Of a DNA stretch of 64,000 nucleotides, positions 34,341 through 44,140 are shown one piece after another. The stretch is taken from contig JAHWDD010000006.1 of assembly GCA_023897205.1 (NCBI GenBank), forward strand, positions 2,666,001 to 2,730,000, read 5' to 3'. A model generated the notes under the pieces. That model made no database searches. It worked only from the letters and a program-made list of their open reading frames with translations, and was not told the origin of the DNA. Source of the stretch: Exophiala sp. HKRS030. Lineage: Eukaryota; Ascomycota; Eurotiomycetes; Chaetothyriales; Herpotrichiellaceae. Each line of letters opens with the position of its first letter. Position 1 is the first letter of the stretch. Both the position numbers and the translations under genes were made by a program.

Positions 34341-35792
34341 TCACACTTCCTCCCTCTTGGGCTCTTGCGTGACCACGGCAGTAGCGCTGTTCTGTGAACC
34401 GATCGATTCCTGACGCGTCTTGGCCGTCTTTGTTTTGAGCATCTTGGCGAGCCACTCGTAGTGGTCTTTGATCCTCTTCATCTCAGACTCAATGTCGGAG
34501 CGGGCGGCAAATGCGTATCGGAAGCGGATGACCAGTGCGGCAAACAGCACAAACACGAGCTGGATCATCGTGCCCCATTGTCCGATACCGACGTACGGCG
34601 TCGTCGTCAGGTCGCATCTGAGGAAATGTTCCACCCATACGATGAAGACGATCAACACCATTGGCGACACGACCATGGCGAAGAGGAGGACGAGGAGTAG
34701 GATTATGTCGAGGCTGAGTTGCCGACGGCTGGCCCAGGAGTCAGCCGAGTTGGACTTCGTGAATGCCTTGCGTGCATTGTTCTTGAGTGTCGACCATATC
34801 TGAGTTCGTTCCTTCCATAGCCGTCTGGGGTCGTTGAGTGGGATCTTGGTCACTCCGTGGACATGTGTGATGATCAGGAGAAAGAAGTTGCAGGCCATGG
34901 TGACAAAGACAACCGTGTATACCAAATTCCTGACGTCTTCCTCTTTGTCGAGTTGCTCCTGTGTTGCTTTCGTGTCGGTACCCCAACGGCCTGACTCTTT
35001 CATCTGCAAGGTAGCTGTCAACCGGTTGTCAGTCCGTAAGACTTCGGATGTATTGAAGCAAGGATTCAAGCACGACTCTCCGAGCTCTCCGAACGTACCC
35101 ATGTCGGTGAAGATGTTCCAGATAGTGCTGTTCCAGTCTCCCCTCCAAAAACTGGGGTTCCAACCGACATTGAACATGTTCTTCGTCGGAGTGATGTCGC
35201 TGAAGGGCGGCATGCAAAATGCATATTGGGGAGGTGTTTTGAACAGGCGAGGCCAGAGGTACAGGACGCAGACTGATGCGACGAGCATGAGTGCGCTCCA
35301 CATACTGACAAGCAGGTATCGGACTCGATTGGCTCTGACTGCCCCTGACCAGCATTGCATAGGCAAGACGACCAAGAATCCAGTCACACAAATGGCCAGC
35401 ATACCGTCCAGGTCTAGATTCATCGACGCCGGTACAATGGACAACTGGCTGATGTCTTCCCGTAAATTGGGATATCGACTTCTCAGTTCACTGAGTATGG
35501 TCTCATTGTACGTCGAGTTGCTGATGAGTGGTATGTCAACCAGTGCAGGGGCAGGCGGCACGTTTTGCTTCGCCGCCAGGATGAACACATTGATTGCTGT
35601 GGCTGCGGCGAACGAGTATGATGCTCCAAGAAAGACTTTGTTCAACCATCCGTGGTGTTGGGTTACGAAACATGCCGCCAGGAGGCAGTAATATAGGATT
35701 CGCTGTAGACCGGAGTATCGCGCACCTAGCGGATAGATACAAGAGATTTGCGGTACGGCGAAAGGAGGATAAGAATCATCGTAGAGGGACAT
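34341..35792 (-). CDS. Fungal multi-pass membrane protein of unknown function
   Basis: Single exon, 483 residues, start ATG at 35792. I do not recognise the family. Hydrophobic segments suggest about seven membrane helices: near 31-47, 52-75, 133-150, 163-185, 295-318, 360-392 and 410-432. Between helices 4 and 5 lies a large, probably extracytoplasmic loop with several Cys (FCMPPF, SCLNPCF) and N-glycosylation sequons (NST at two places), which suggests a secretory-pathway or plasma membrane location. The charged C-tail (KTKTAKTRQESIG and following) would be cytosolic. The N-terminus lacks a cleavable signal. Neighbours give no functional hint: NPC1 converges on it and an unrelated SMP-repeat gene lies upstream on the same strand. 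Confidence 0.75.
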   Translation of the reverse strand: MSLYDDSYPPFAVPQISCIYPLGARYSGLQRILYYCLLAACFVTQHHGWLNKVFLGASYSFAAATAINVFILAAKQNVPPAPALVDIPLISNSTYNETILSELRSRYPNLREDISQLSIVPASMNLDLDGMLAICVTGFLVVLPMQCWSGAVRANRVRYLLVSMWSALMLVASVCVLYLWPRLFKTPPQYAFCMPPFSDITPTKNMFNVGWNPSFWRGDWNSTIWNIFTDMGTFGELGESCLNPCFNTSEVLRTDNRLTATLQMKESGRWGTDTKATQEQLDKEEDVRNLVYTVVFVTMACNFFLLIITHVHGVTKIPLNDPRRLWKERTQIWSTLKNNARKAFTKSNSADSWASRRQLSLDIILLLVLLFAMVVSPMVLIVFIVWVEHFLRCDLTTTPYVGIGQWGTMIQLVFVLFAALVIRFRYAFAARSDIESEMKRIKDHYEWLAKMLKTKTAKTRQESIGSQNSATAVVTQEPKREEV

Positions 35793-36506
35793 TGCTGGTA
35801 GACGAAGTCAACCCGGACTATGAATTAACAAACATGGGAACTTGGTTGACTCCTTCCTGGTACCTCTGTAGATATATATCATGAAAGAAGTGCTTCAGGG
35901 CTCACTGTGGAAGAGAGCGACATCTTGTCCGCAAGAGCCTCAAAATGTCACGAATTACGTAGACAACCATCGACTCAATTGGAGATCTTTGTATCGTGCC
36001 TTGAATTACTCGACATGATTGAGAAGTTTTTGAAGTACGATTCCATGGATGTCCAGTAAAATGGCAACTCTAGTCGACATCAGACACAGTACCCCGGATG
36101 TGAATGGGTGCTTCGCATGTCAATGGGCAACCACTAAATTGATACTGCCACGAGTGGGGTTGAAGCTTCGCGTCTTCGTGGGTGGAACCTTCCGATGGCT
36201 GCCTCTGTTGCAAATGCCTCGCCGCTGGTGTAGATGCCGTGCAGTTTCAAATCAAAGGCAAAGCTCAGGGGAGGTGCATGGTCTCTGCTGATAGTCATCA
36301 TTGATATAGTTATATACCTTTAGGGCGATGACTCTGGAGCTAAGGGTCATCGCACATATGATGATTTTGCTATTGTAACATAAATGAGCACTCTTGAGGT
36401 GGAAGATACTCACACTGGTCCACAAAGTCCAACGGAAATGATGCGAACATTTCATCACATCGTTGAAATGCTTTTGCAGGATTCTGAGGAATTGATCTCC
36501 CACTCC
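35793..36506. other. Intergenic region upstream of the membrane-protein gene
   Basis: 714 bases between the start of the membrane-protein gene and the stop of the SMP-repeat gene, both on -. Presumably the promoter of the former. No further feature seen. Confidence 0.5.
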
Positions 36507-37170
36507 TCACGATCGACTTTTGCTCAATTCGCTTTGAGCAGTGGCAGTGGGCCCACCTTGGACTCTGTCTCCGCCTGTAACCTTCTTCCCACCCTCAGTA
36601 ATATCATGTAGGTTGTCACTGTTGATTGGCTCGTGGAAATGACTCTGAGCCTGGGCAGTCGGGCCTCCACGCACTGGTTCGACAGATCCAGTGATGTCTC
36701 TTTCGGCCTGAGTAATCTCAGAGATCGTGTGCGAATCCAGATGTCCTTCCTGACGGTTGGCCGCCTTGTTCACTCCTTGATCGGCCTATGTAGAAATCGT
36801 TCTGAATGAGCGATAAAACCAGAAGACAGTGTGCAGCGCAACTTACCTTTCCCACATGACTTTGGGCTACAGATGTTGGACCACCACGAACAGGACCGTC
36901 TTCTCCAGTAATCTTTTTCTCGCCCTTAGCGATATCGCGAAGGCTTTGAGAGTTGATTGGTTGACCTGCATGTTTCTGTGCTTCAGCAGTTGGACCGCCT
37001 TTGACGGGACCATCACTCCCCGTGATTTCTCTCTCTTTTTGCGTGATCTTGGATATCGTGTCTGAGTCGAGATTTGCAGAGATCCCTAAGCGGCTCTGTG
37101 AATTGAAGGCCCTCCGAGGTATGCTAGACGTAACACCCACAACGCGCCTGAAAGGAATCGTATAAGACAT
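36507..37170 (-). CDS. SMP/LEA-like repeat protein, probably mitochondrial
   Basis: Exons 36847-37170 and 36507-36785 around a 61-base intron (gtaagt to acatag) encode 200 residues. After an Arg-rich, acid-free leader (MSYTIPFRRVVGVTSSIPRR and following) that looks like a mitochondrial presequence, there are four repeats of a motif of the form I-x-x-I-x-x-x-E-x-x-I-T-G-x-x-x-P-V-x-G-G-P-T-A-x-A-Q. This is the pattern of seed maturation protein (SMP) domains, known from plant LEA proteins and found in fungi. Repeats alternate: 1 and 3 are alike (TISKITQKEREITG / TISEITQAERDITG), as are 2 and 4 (LRDIAKGEKKITG / LHDITEGGKKVTG), so a two-repeat unit was duplicated, with the intron at the junction. 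A role in desiccation or stress protection is inferred. Start is the ATG at 37170. Divergent from RIO1. Confidence 0.78.
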
Positions 37171-37570
37171 GATGTTGTCACTTGGCAAGAAGAACAAGTT
37201 GTGAGTTCAATGTGATCAAGATATGTCCTCAGAGATTTGTGATTTTCTATCCTACCTGCCACCTACCTGGGTGCAACAAGACTTTATTGAGCACATGAGA
37301 GAAGTCTAGCTTACAGGGTAAGGAAGGGAAACTGTGATGCGATGAATCACCAGGGATCAAATTGCACTGTTCACTGACGACATGACAAAAGGAGTCCAGC
37401 GGGTAGCGTAAAGGTCTTCTGAGCCTCGCACGTAACGTACGTGAGGAGCCTGACGACCAACCCGCCCAATGAGAGTCCTTCGTCCTCCCCACTGACGGAA
37501 GTTGCAAGCCACAGCCGTAATGCTTGACCGTATATATATCTTGGCGGTGGCACGCAAAATTTCTTGATAC
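37171..37570. promoter_or_regulatory. Compact divergent promoter, SMP-repeat gene / RIO1
   Basis: 400 bases between start codons (490 if RIO1 starts at 37661). It is the shortest divergent spacer in the window, so the two genes may share control elements. Confidence 0.5.
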
Positions 37571-39418
37571 ATGGATGAGAATCTGGAAGAATGTAGTGTT
37601 TCAATCATTGCTCATCTACCAGAAGTGAAATTGTTTACCACTTTCTCGCAATCGGTCAGAATGGCAGAGCAAGTTCAAGAAAACGACCTTCCGTCGAGAG
37701 GCATTGCGGATGGTGTTGAACCAACGCACACTTTTGTGCAAAACCAAGGATACCTGAACAATGAATCGGCAGGAGTCCAGAGGCGACTAGCACCAGGTAC
37801 ACTCATCTTGGATGAAGAAGACGAAGATGAAGAGGATTATGACGATGACTTTGACGACGAAGACGCACTTGACGACCCAGAATATCTTGGCTCGGCAAAC
37901 CCATCAGACTTGACCAAATCGTACAATCGACAAAAGCGACTCAACGAAGCAGTCTCAGATTCCAACGTCCCCCAGTGGCAATATCCGAGAGCAAATCCAC
38001 AAAAGCCACCGAAATTGAAAATGGGCGACCTCGACTATGATCTGAAGAAGCTCAAGATAGAGGGTGTTGAATCAATACCCAGCGGGCATCGGGACAAGGA
38101 CAAAAGCGACCGTGCAACCACTGAACAAGTCCTTGATCCCAACACGCGGAGGATCCTGTTCAAAATGATCAACTCCGGCATCGTGTCCGAAATCAATGGG
38201 ACAATTTCCACGGGAAAAGAGGCCAATGTCTATCACGGTCTGGCTGCGTCGGAAGACGAGTCGACCCCCGATATACATGTTGCAATCAAAGTCTACAAAA
38301 CGAGCATTCTCGTCTTCAAAGACCGCGAGAAGTATGTTACAGGGGAATTCCGCTTTCGAAAGGGGTTTAATAAAGGCGATAATCGTGCAATGGTCAAGTT
38401 GTGGGCCGAGAAGGAGATGCGTAACCTGAAACGAATTCACTCTGTCGGCATTCCTAGTCCTGAACCACTTTACCTCCGACGCCATGTCCTCGCAATGAGC
38501 TTCATCGGTGATTCGAAAGGCAAAGCCGCACCTCGACTAAAGGATGTAGAATTCGTGGATGAAAACCCCGTGGGTAGGTGGAGGGCTGTATACATTGACG
38601 TCCTTGCCTACATGCGCATCATGCTTCAACAATGCAAACTCGTACACGCAGATCTCAGCGAGTACAATATCCTCTTCCACAAAAATGATCCGTACATCAT
38701 CGATGTCAGTCAAAGTGTGGAGGGTGATCACCCACGCAGTCTCGACTTTTTGCGTATGGATATCAAGAACATCAGCGACTTCTTCAAAAGACAAGGAGTA
38801 TTGGTTCTCTCTGACAGGTCTGCCTTCAACTTTACCACCAAGACCAGTGGGGGTTTAGAACTTGAGGCACTGAGAAGCGACATCGACAAGATCATGTCCG
38901 AACGGACGGATGAGGAAGAAGACGAAGTCGAGAATGAAGTGTTCCGTAAACAATACATTCCACAAACACTAGAAGAAGTTTACGACGCCGAGAATGACGC
39001 CGAGAAGCTCAAAGCTGGTGGCCGTGATGCTCTCGTCTACAAGGATCTGCTCGCACCTCTGAAATCGGAAACACAAGCTACCGAGACCAACCATCCAACC
39101 GACTCCACGAACCAGTCAAACCAGCCGCCAGGTACAAAAGTAGATGACGATAACGACGACGATAACGGTGGCGCGCCCTTGAAACCAAACGATTCGTCTG
39201 ATGCGACTCCCTCGGAAGGTGAAGAGAACTCTCAATCCGATTTCGACTCCGACTCTGAAACCGAGTCACGTCCACGCGGCAAGCGATTCCAGGACAAGGA
39301 CTCGAAACGCGAACACAAGAAAAAAGTCAAAGAGGAGAAGCGAGAGAAGCGCGCGACCAAGATGCCCAAAGCTGTTAAGAAGAAGTTGGTCTCGCAGAGC
39401 AGTCGCCACAAACACTAA
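37571..39418 (+). CDS. RIO1: Atypical serine/threonine kinase RIO1
   Basis: RIO-family ATPase/kinase needed for late 40S ribosomal subunit maturation in the cytoplasm. Single exon, 615 residues from ATG 37571; the ATG at 37661 (MAEQVQ) would give 585 and is the more typical start. A very acidic stretch near 78-98 precedes the RIO1 domain. Domain marks: the short RIO nucleotide loop STGKEANVYHG from S213, HVAIKVYKTS with the ATP lysine, catalytic D361 in HADLSEYNI, metal-binding D378 in DVSQSVEGDHPRSLDFLR, and MDIKNISDFFKRQGV. The C-terminal third is highly charged and ends in a Lys/Arg-rich segment (KKVKEEKREKRATK), a likely nucleolar/nuclear and rRNA-binding tail. Length and layout match fungal Rio1. 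No frame breaks. Confidence 0.93.
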   Translation: MDENLEECSVSIIAHLPEVKLFTTFSQSVRMAEQVQENDLPSRGIADGVEPTHTFVQNQGYLNNESAGVQRRLAPGTLILDEEDEDEEDYDDDFDDEDALDDPEYLGSANPSDLTKSYNRQKRLNEAVSDSNVPQWQYPRANPQKPPKLKMGDLDYDLKKLKIEGVESIPSGHRDKDKSDRATTEQVLDPNTRRILFKMINSGIVSEINGTISTGKEANVYHGLAASEDESTPDIHVAIKVYKTSILVFKDREKYVTGEFRFRKGFNKGDNRAMVKLWAEKEMRNLKRIHSVGIPSPEPLYLRRHVLAMSFIGDSKGKAAPRLKDVEFVDENPVGRWRAVYIDVLAYMRIMLQQCKLVHADLSEYNILFHKNDPYIIDVSQSVEGDHPRSLDFLRMDIKNISDFFKRQGVLVLSDRSAFNFTTKTSGGLELEALRSDIDKIMSERTDEEEDEVENEVFRKQYIPQTLEEVYDAENDAEKLKAGGRDALVYKDLLAPLKSETQATETNHPTDSTNQSNQPPGTKVDDDNDDDNGGAPLKPNDSSDATPSEGEENSQSDFDSDSETESRPRGKRFQDKDSKREHKKKVKEEKREKRATKMPKAVKKKLVSQSSRHKH

Positions 39419-40531
39419 GAAACAAAGAATTCCCCGAAGAGACATGTTCCCCCTATCGTTGGATTGCAGGATTAAACCTCGTTGGCTGTCTCCAGGTTCG
39501 TGCTGGCATCGGAACTCGGGCGCGTCGCCGAGCGTTTGACATATAAGGACACTCCTGTTCTGCATCTTACGCCATGGTCACAGTGAATGCTTGCGGCCGG
39601 TGCATCCTGCCGACGATAAGCGAAGCTTTCCTCTCTGCGTTGAATTACTGCAATGATATCGGACCGTGGACAGACGTACGCGAAACGCTAGAGACCGCAA
39701 CAAATCTATGAGGAATATACTTCAGCGAATTGAAATGGCGCGTTTGATCATCATTCACCTGTCTTTCCTACATGTTCGTGTTGCTATTGACTCAGCACGT
39801 CGTCGTGGACGTGCCAAGGCATTGATGGACATGTGAATTCTAGACTCAAAGCCTGGGAACGCCATCCCCTGGCCGCTTTTCTGGATGCACTATAGTCGAA
39901 AAATCCCCCTTCCCTCCCACCCAACCTGACCAGGTCAATCATTGGGTGTCTACTGAATAATCCCTTCTTGGTTAGCCTAGCTACGCAGGATCTCCCCCGT
40001 GTCGAGTGCACATGACGAATAGTGTTGGAACAGTGTTATTTGAGCGAGGAAAGAAGCGGTGTGAATGCTTTGTGTGTTTCTTTGAAAAGTACACTCTTCG
40101 GTAAGTTTCGTCCTGTCTTTTCACGCTCTTCCTTGCTTTTCAGACCAGCCGGTGCTTAGGGAAGGAAGATGAAAAGGGGCCCCATGAAGACATCTAGCAC
40201 AAACACTTGATATGAATGTGTTGCGGCTACACAGTGGAACTATGGTCATTCTTCATATACATAACCTCTTTCCGCTTGGGCTGTGCCAATGCAGTTTCCT
40301 TTTGCCATGAAACATTTTGGTTCATTTGGTGGTTGGATTGCTGCTATGATATACAAAGAGAGCGCTGATGGGCTCATTTCTTCCTGCTACATTCAATTTC
40401 TCATTCATCATGATGATCGGGCATTGTCTATGATAAGCCAAAACCCAAAAGTCAAAGGCTAATCGTCAAGATACATTCCAGAAAGGCAAGACGACCGTGA
40501 ACCATTCAAACCAAGACAAGTTATCAACAGT
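39419..40531. other. Intergenic region between convergent RIO1 and ATG17
   Basis: 1.1 kb between two stop codons. I see no gene, repeat or RNA in it. Confidence 0.5.
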
Positions 40532-42034
40532 TTACCTTCCACTAGCTTTCAACCTCTTCAAAGCTTCCTCGACTGTTTTCCTCGGGAGGTCCGGGATGCT
40601 CTCAGCATCACCGATGTCGTCATCGAGACGTTCGATCGCGAATCGCGCGGGCAAATAGTTGATTCCAGCCCAAATGTCGCCAGGGAGAAACTCACCTTGA
40701 GTTTCGCGAAACTCTCCCCTCAGTTTGGCGTCCTGTTCGTATAAGAGTTCCAGCCTCTCATGTGCTTCTGTGACGACCCGCTCCATGTGCTTCTTGACCG
40801 CTCGGCGTCTGGCAACTTCGACGATAAGCCCATCATAAGCGTGCAGGAAGTTGGCGTAGTGGTCGCAGAGTTCTTCCATTCCACCGATGCCGTCTTCAAT
40901 CTTAGCACGTTCTTCGCTCCAGCGACTCGAATGGCGGGCGATTTCGGCCATATAGCCAGATAAACGACAACCAATCTTGTCAAGTAGCTTGAAGGCTGTG
41001 GTGACATCGCTGTAAGCAGATTCTTGGCGTTCTCGCCAGATGGTGATCTTGCTGAGGTGGAGCTCCATATCGGCGTTTCGTTCTTGAATTTCTGTGACTA
41101 CCTCGTCAACCTCTGCAGCATCGGAAGCGACTACGTGCAGTAATTCAAGCCTTTCTTCGTCGGTGATTGGCAGAGCGGGGTCACGCAGCTGGTCGTTGAT
41201 GCCCTCACCCATAGCTTCTGGCAGGGTGCCTTCGTCAGACATGGTCTGAAGAAAAGCTTCTCCACCGCCCTCGGTGTGCTTGAGGGCTTTGACACATTGA
41301 TCAAAATGGCGAGCTAAAGAGGTGAGGCTATGTGCCATCTCACGAGCATGGTTCTCGAGAACGGAGAGAGTGACCGAGATGGTCGGGGGTTGCAGCTCGC
41401 TCTCTGTACCGGAGTTGTCAAGGTGGTTTTCAAGGACCAGGTTGACGGATTGGAGGTCTTCTTCCAGAGTTTGGATGGATTGATTCATGTCATGGTTAAC
41501 CGATTGAACATTGTCTATGGCGATCTTCATGGCATTCTTGATTGTGTCGATACCCTTGTCGTCGACAAAATCATGCAGGGTATTCTTGGTAGAAACTGGA
41601 TCCGAAGCATCTTGAGTAGTGGGGATAGTTTTGAATGCTTGCTCGATTTGTGTCTGCTGTAATAGTCGAATACATTGCTGGAGCCTCTCATCGGTCTCAT
41701 CCAGCTCTCCAATCACGGATTCGAAGTCGGTTTGTATAGCCTGAGCAGCGACTTCCAGTTCGAACTGAATACCCCGTAAGATCTTGACTTGGGCAGCTAA
41801 TGACCGTCGGAGGTAACACGTCTTCGCCAGAAGGGCGGTTGTGGATTCTAGAGAGGCACGTGTTTCGGAAAGAATGGTGGTGGCACGATGGACCAGACTG
41901 AAACTGCCGAGGGACTTTTTAGCAGAGACTAGGTAGGCGACTAGGGTTTCGATGGAAGGCGGGGTCCATGGAAGCGGACTGTGTATGGAAGGGGAGTCTG
42001 AGGGTGACGAGTGGGAATCAGGTGATTGCGCCAT
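40532..42034 (-). CDS. ATG17: Autophagy scaffold protein Atg17
   Basis: Scaffold of the Atg1 kinase complex; with Atg29 and Atg31 it tethers membranes at the phagophore assembly site. Single exon, 500 residues, in the usual size range for Pezizomycotina Atg17. The protein is almost entirely helical and coiled-coil. The N-terminal pattern (LVAYLVSAKKSLGSF, then a helix with TTALLAKTCYLRRSLAAQV) and the C-terminal signature FRETQGEFLPGDIWAGIN are typical. The first 25 residues are Ser/Pro-rich and probably disordered. Start ATG at 42034 is the only good candidate. Divergent from sconB across 2.1 kb. The assignment is strong. Confidence 0.9.
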   Translation of the reverse strand: MAQSPDSHSSPSDSPSIHSPLPWTPPSIETLVAYLVSAKKSLGSFSLVHRATTILSETRASLESTTALLAKTCYLRRSLAAQVKILRGIQFELEVAAQAIQTDFESVIGELDETDERLQQCIRLLQQTQIEQAFKTIPTTQDASDPVSTKNTLHDFVDDKGIDTIKNAMKIAIDNVQSVNHDMNQSIQTLEEDLQSVNLVLENHLDNSGTESELQPPTISVTLSVLENHAREMAHSLTSLARHFDQCVKALKHTEGGGEAFLQTMSDEGTLPEAMGEGINDQLRDPALPITDEERLELLHVVASDAAEVDEVVTEIQERNADMELHLSKITIWRERQESAYSDVTTAFKLLDKIGCRLSGYMAEIARHSSRWSEERAKIEDGIGGMEELCDHYANFLHAYDGLIVEVARRRAVKKHMERVVTEAHERLELLYEQDAKLRGEFRETQGEFLPGDIWAGINYLPARFAIERLDDDIGDAESIPDLPRKTVEEALKRLKASGR

Positions 42035-44140
42035 GGGCCTGAAGGATGAGCGATGGGCCGAAGGCGATCTCTCAGGAGATTGATTTGATGAATTGAAATG
42101 ATTGATGACGAAGTCAAAGGGGATTATGCTGTAGTCGGCGGATAGAGAATTTCAGCCTTGCGTCGTGGGAGGCTTGAGCTTTGGGCCTTGTGACTTCACC
42201 GGTCGGCTTTGGAGAAAGTCTCCGACCAGCGCAGGGATCCCTAAGGTACCGGGTTGGACGAGGACTAATCGGGCAGTATATGGATCGGGAAACAAGAAGA
42301 CATGACGGAGGTGGATTCCTCAAGGCGGATGCGATCCGTTGTGATCCGTCTGGGGTACAGAAGATTGGCCGGATATTAGAAGCAGGTGGAGATGGTGCAA
42401 GAGGAGTTGATTAGCAAACAAAGAATTCAAGAGCCTCCGTGCTCCGTTTGATGGAAGTGTAAAGTCGGTCAAGGAAGACGACGACGAGAGGCGACAGGGG
42501 ACGGAAACAATCAGGTTACAATCAAAAGGGGGATTGGCAGGTCAGAGTGCCAGAATATGCAAGGCACACGAAGGAGCGGAACCAAGGGGAAGATTGATTC
42601 GTTCAAGAGAATGGAATTGTGCAGCAAGATGGAGAAAATGGTGTAGCAAGCGATGATGGAAAATTCGACATTGAGCACGCCATTCTGAGAAGTGGTAGTC
42701 TTGGCCACCCGAGGCTGAAATGACCCTCAGACGCTTACAGAGATTGGCCACATAGTCTAGCTCTCAAATAGATTGTTAGTAGGGTTACTATTGAGTGCTA
42801 GGGCCTTGCAGACAAGTGTTAGCATTACTGATACAGCCCTTTGGAATATTAACTAATTAATTACGGAGCAATTAGGAAGTACTCAAGTCCACTAAGTACC
42901 TCCATAGGTACTAAGTACCAAGTGCCTACGCAGTCAACTATTGCAGAGGCGTGACTGCCCACTCGGCCTACATAGTAGTGTTCCCGAGTCCCTACTACTT
43001 CCTACTCCAGATAGCAGACAGTGGAGCCTGACACACTCAGGCGATAAGCAGAAGGCTCCGACTGAATTTTTCAGCAAAGGTAGACAGACTCTCAAGGCGA
43101 CAGATTTCCGAGGCCATGACTTGCCAAATGGAAATTTTAGTCAACGGCTGCGGTAGTGGCTACTGTCTGACAGGAACAACATGGTTTCGTCTGTAACCAA
43201 GACTGTGCAAGACCACCCACAAACACTATCAAATTGCCCCGCATCTGTGCTCTTATCTTCTGTCTGACCGGACCCAATCCACTTGCCAAACCTCTGATGA
43301 CATGGTTCCACCAAGTACCAGTGTACCACGGTCCCGTACAGAGACTGTACCGAGTAACTAAGTTACCTAGCTAGAACTCTCCCGACTTACTACGATAAGG
43401 CTTGGCCCACTCACCCAACTCACCCAACTCTCACTCTTTCGCCGACTTCCCTGCGCAGTGGCACACCTCTTGCTCTCCCTCAGTTCTGCCATTCTTACAG
43501 TCCTCAAAATCTTGTCGTATCATGCTGTCTCCACTTCTTTTCACTTTTGCCCTCATCCGCGCTCGGCTTCAAATTCTTCACCGAGTTACAACTCACCACA
43601 GCAGCACAGCCTGGGCCTTGGGCCCTACTCCCTAATCGCCCGACCTGATCTTTAGTTCCCGCACCAAGATTCAAAGACCAAAGCGCCAGCACGAGGCCTC
43701 TCACTCAGTCGCACATAAACACACTGAACACTTCCAGGTTACACACAGACCAGACCCATATTCGTCTGGCTCCGCTCTACACCGTCACTCCTGGTCCGGG
43801 GAATCTTTCGTCTGATCCCGCTACTAGCTACTGCCCAACGGGTTTGCCATCTTGCACCATTCTGTTACCATCCTCTGTCATTCTCCTCTCACTCCCATCC
43901 TCGCCTTCACCTTACGCCCTCTCAGCCTCCTCGACTACTAAGGCCCCTTGCCTCTTCCCTTCCCTCTGGAGACTGTTTTAACAAAACCCTACCGATCTCG
44001 CTCCTTCCTCACCATCCTCTGACTCTTCCCCGGTCAATCGAAGACTCGTCAGAAGTTGTCTGCTTGACCCGACCAACATGTGATCATATAGCCTCGGGTT
44101 ACACAAACATCGACTCACCTCCTCCCTCATCTCCTCCGCC
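42035..44140. promoter_or_regulatory. Divergent intergenic region ATG17 / sconB
   Basis: 2.1 kb. The central part (42850-43380) is dense in GTAC, TACCTA and TAGGTA motifs. The sconB-proximal 700 bases are pyrimidine-rich and look like a long leader; they contain a minimal ATG-TGA (about 44088-44093) and an ATG at 43522. No gene seen. Confidence 0.5.
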
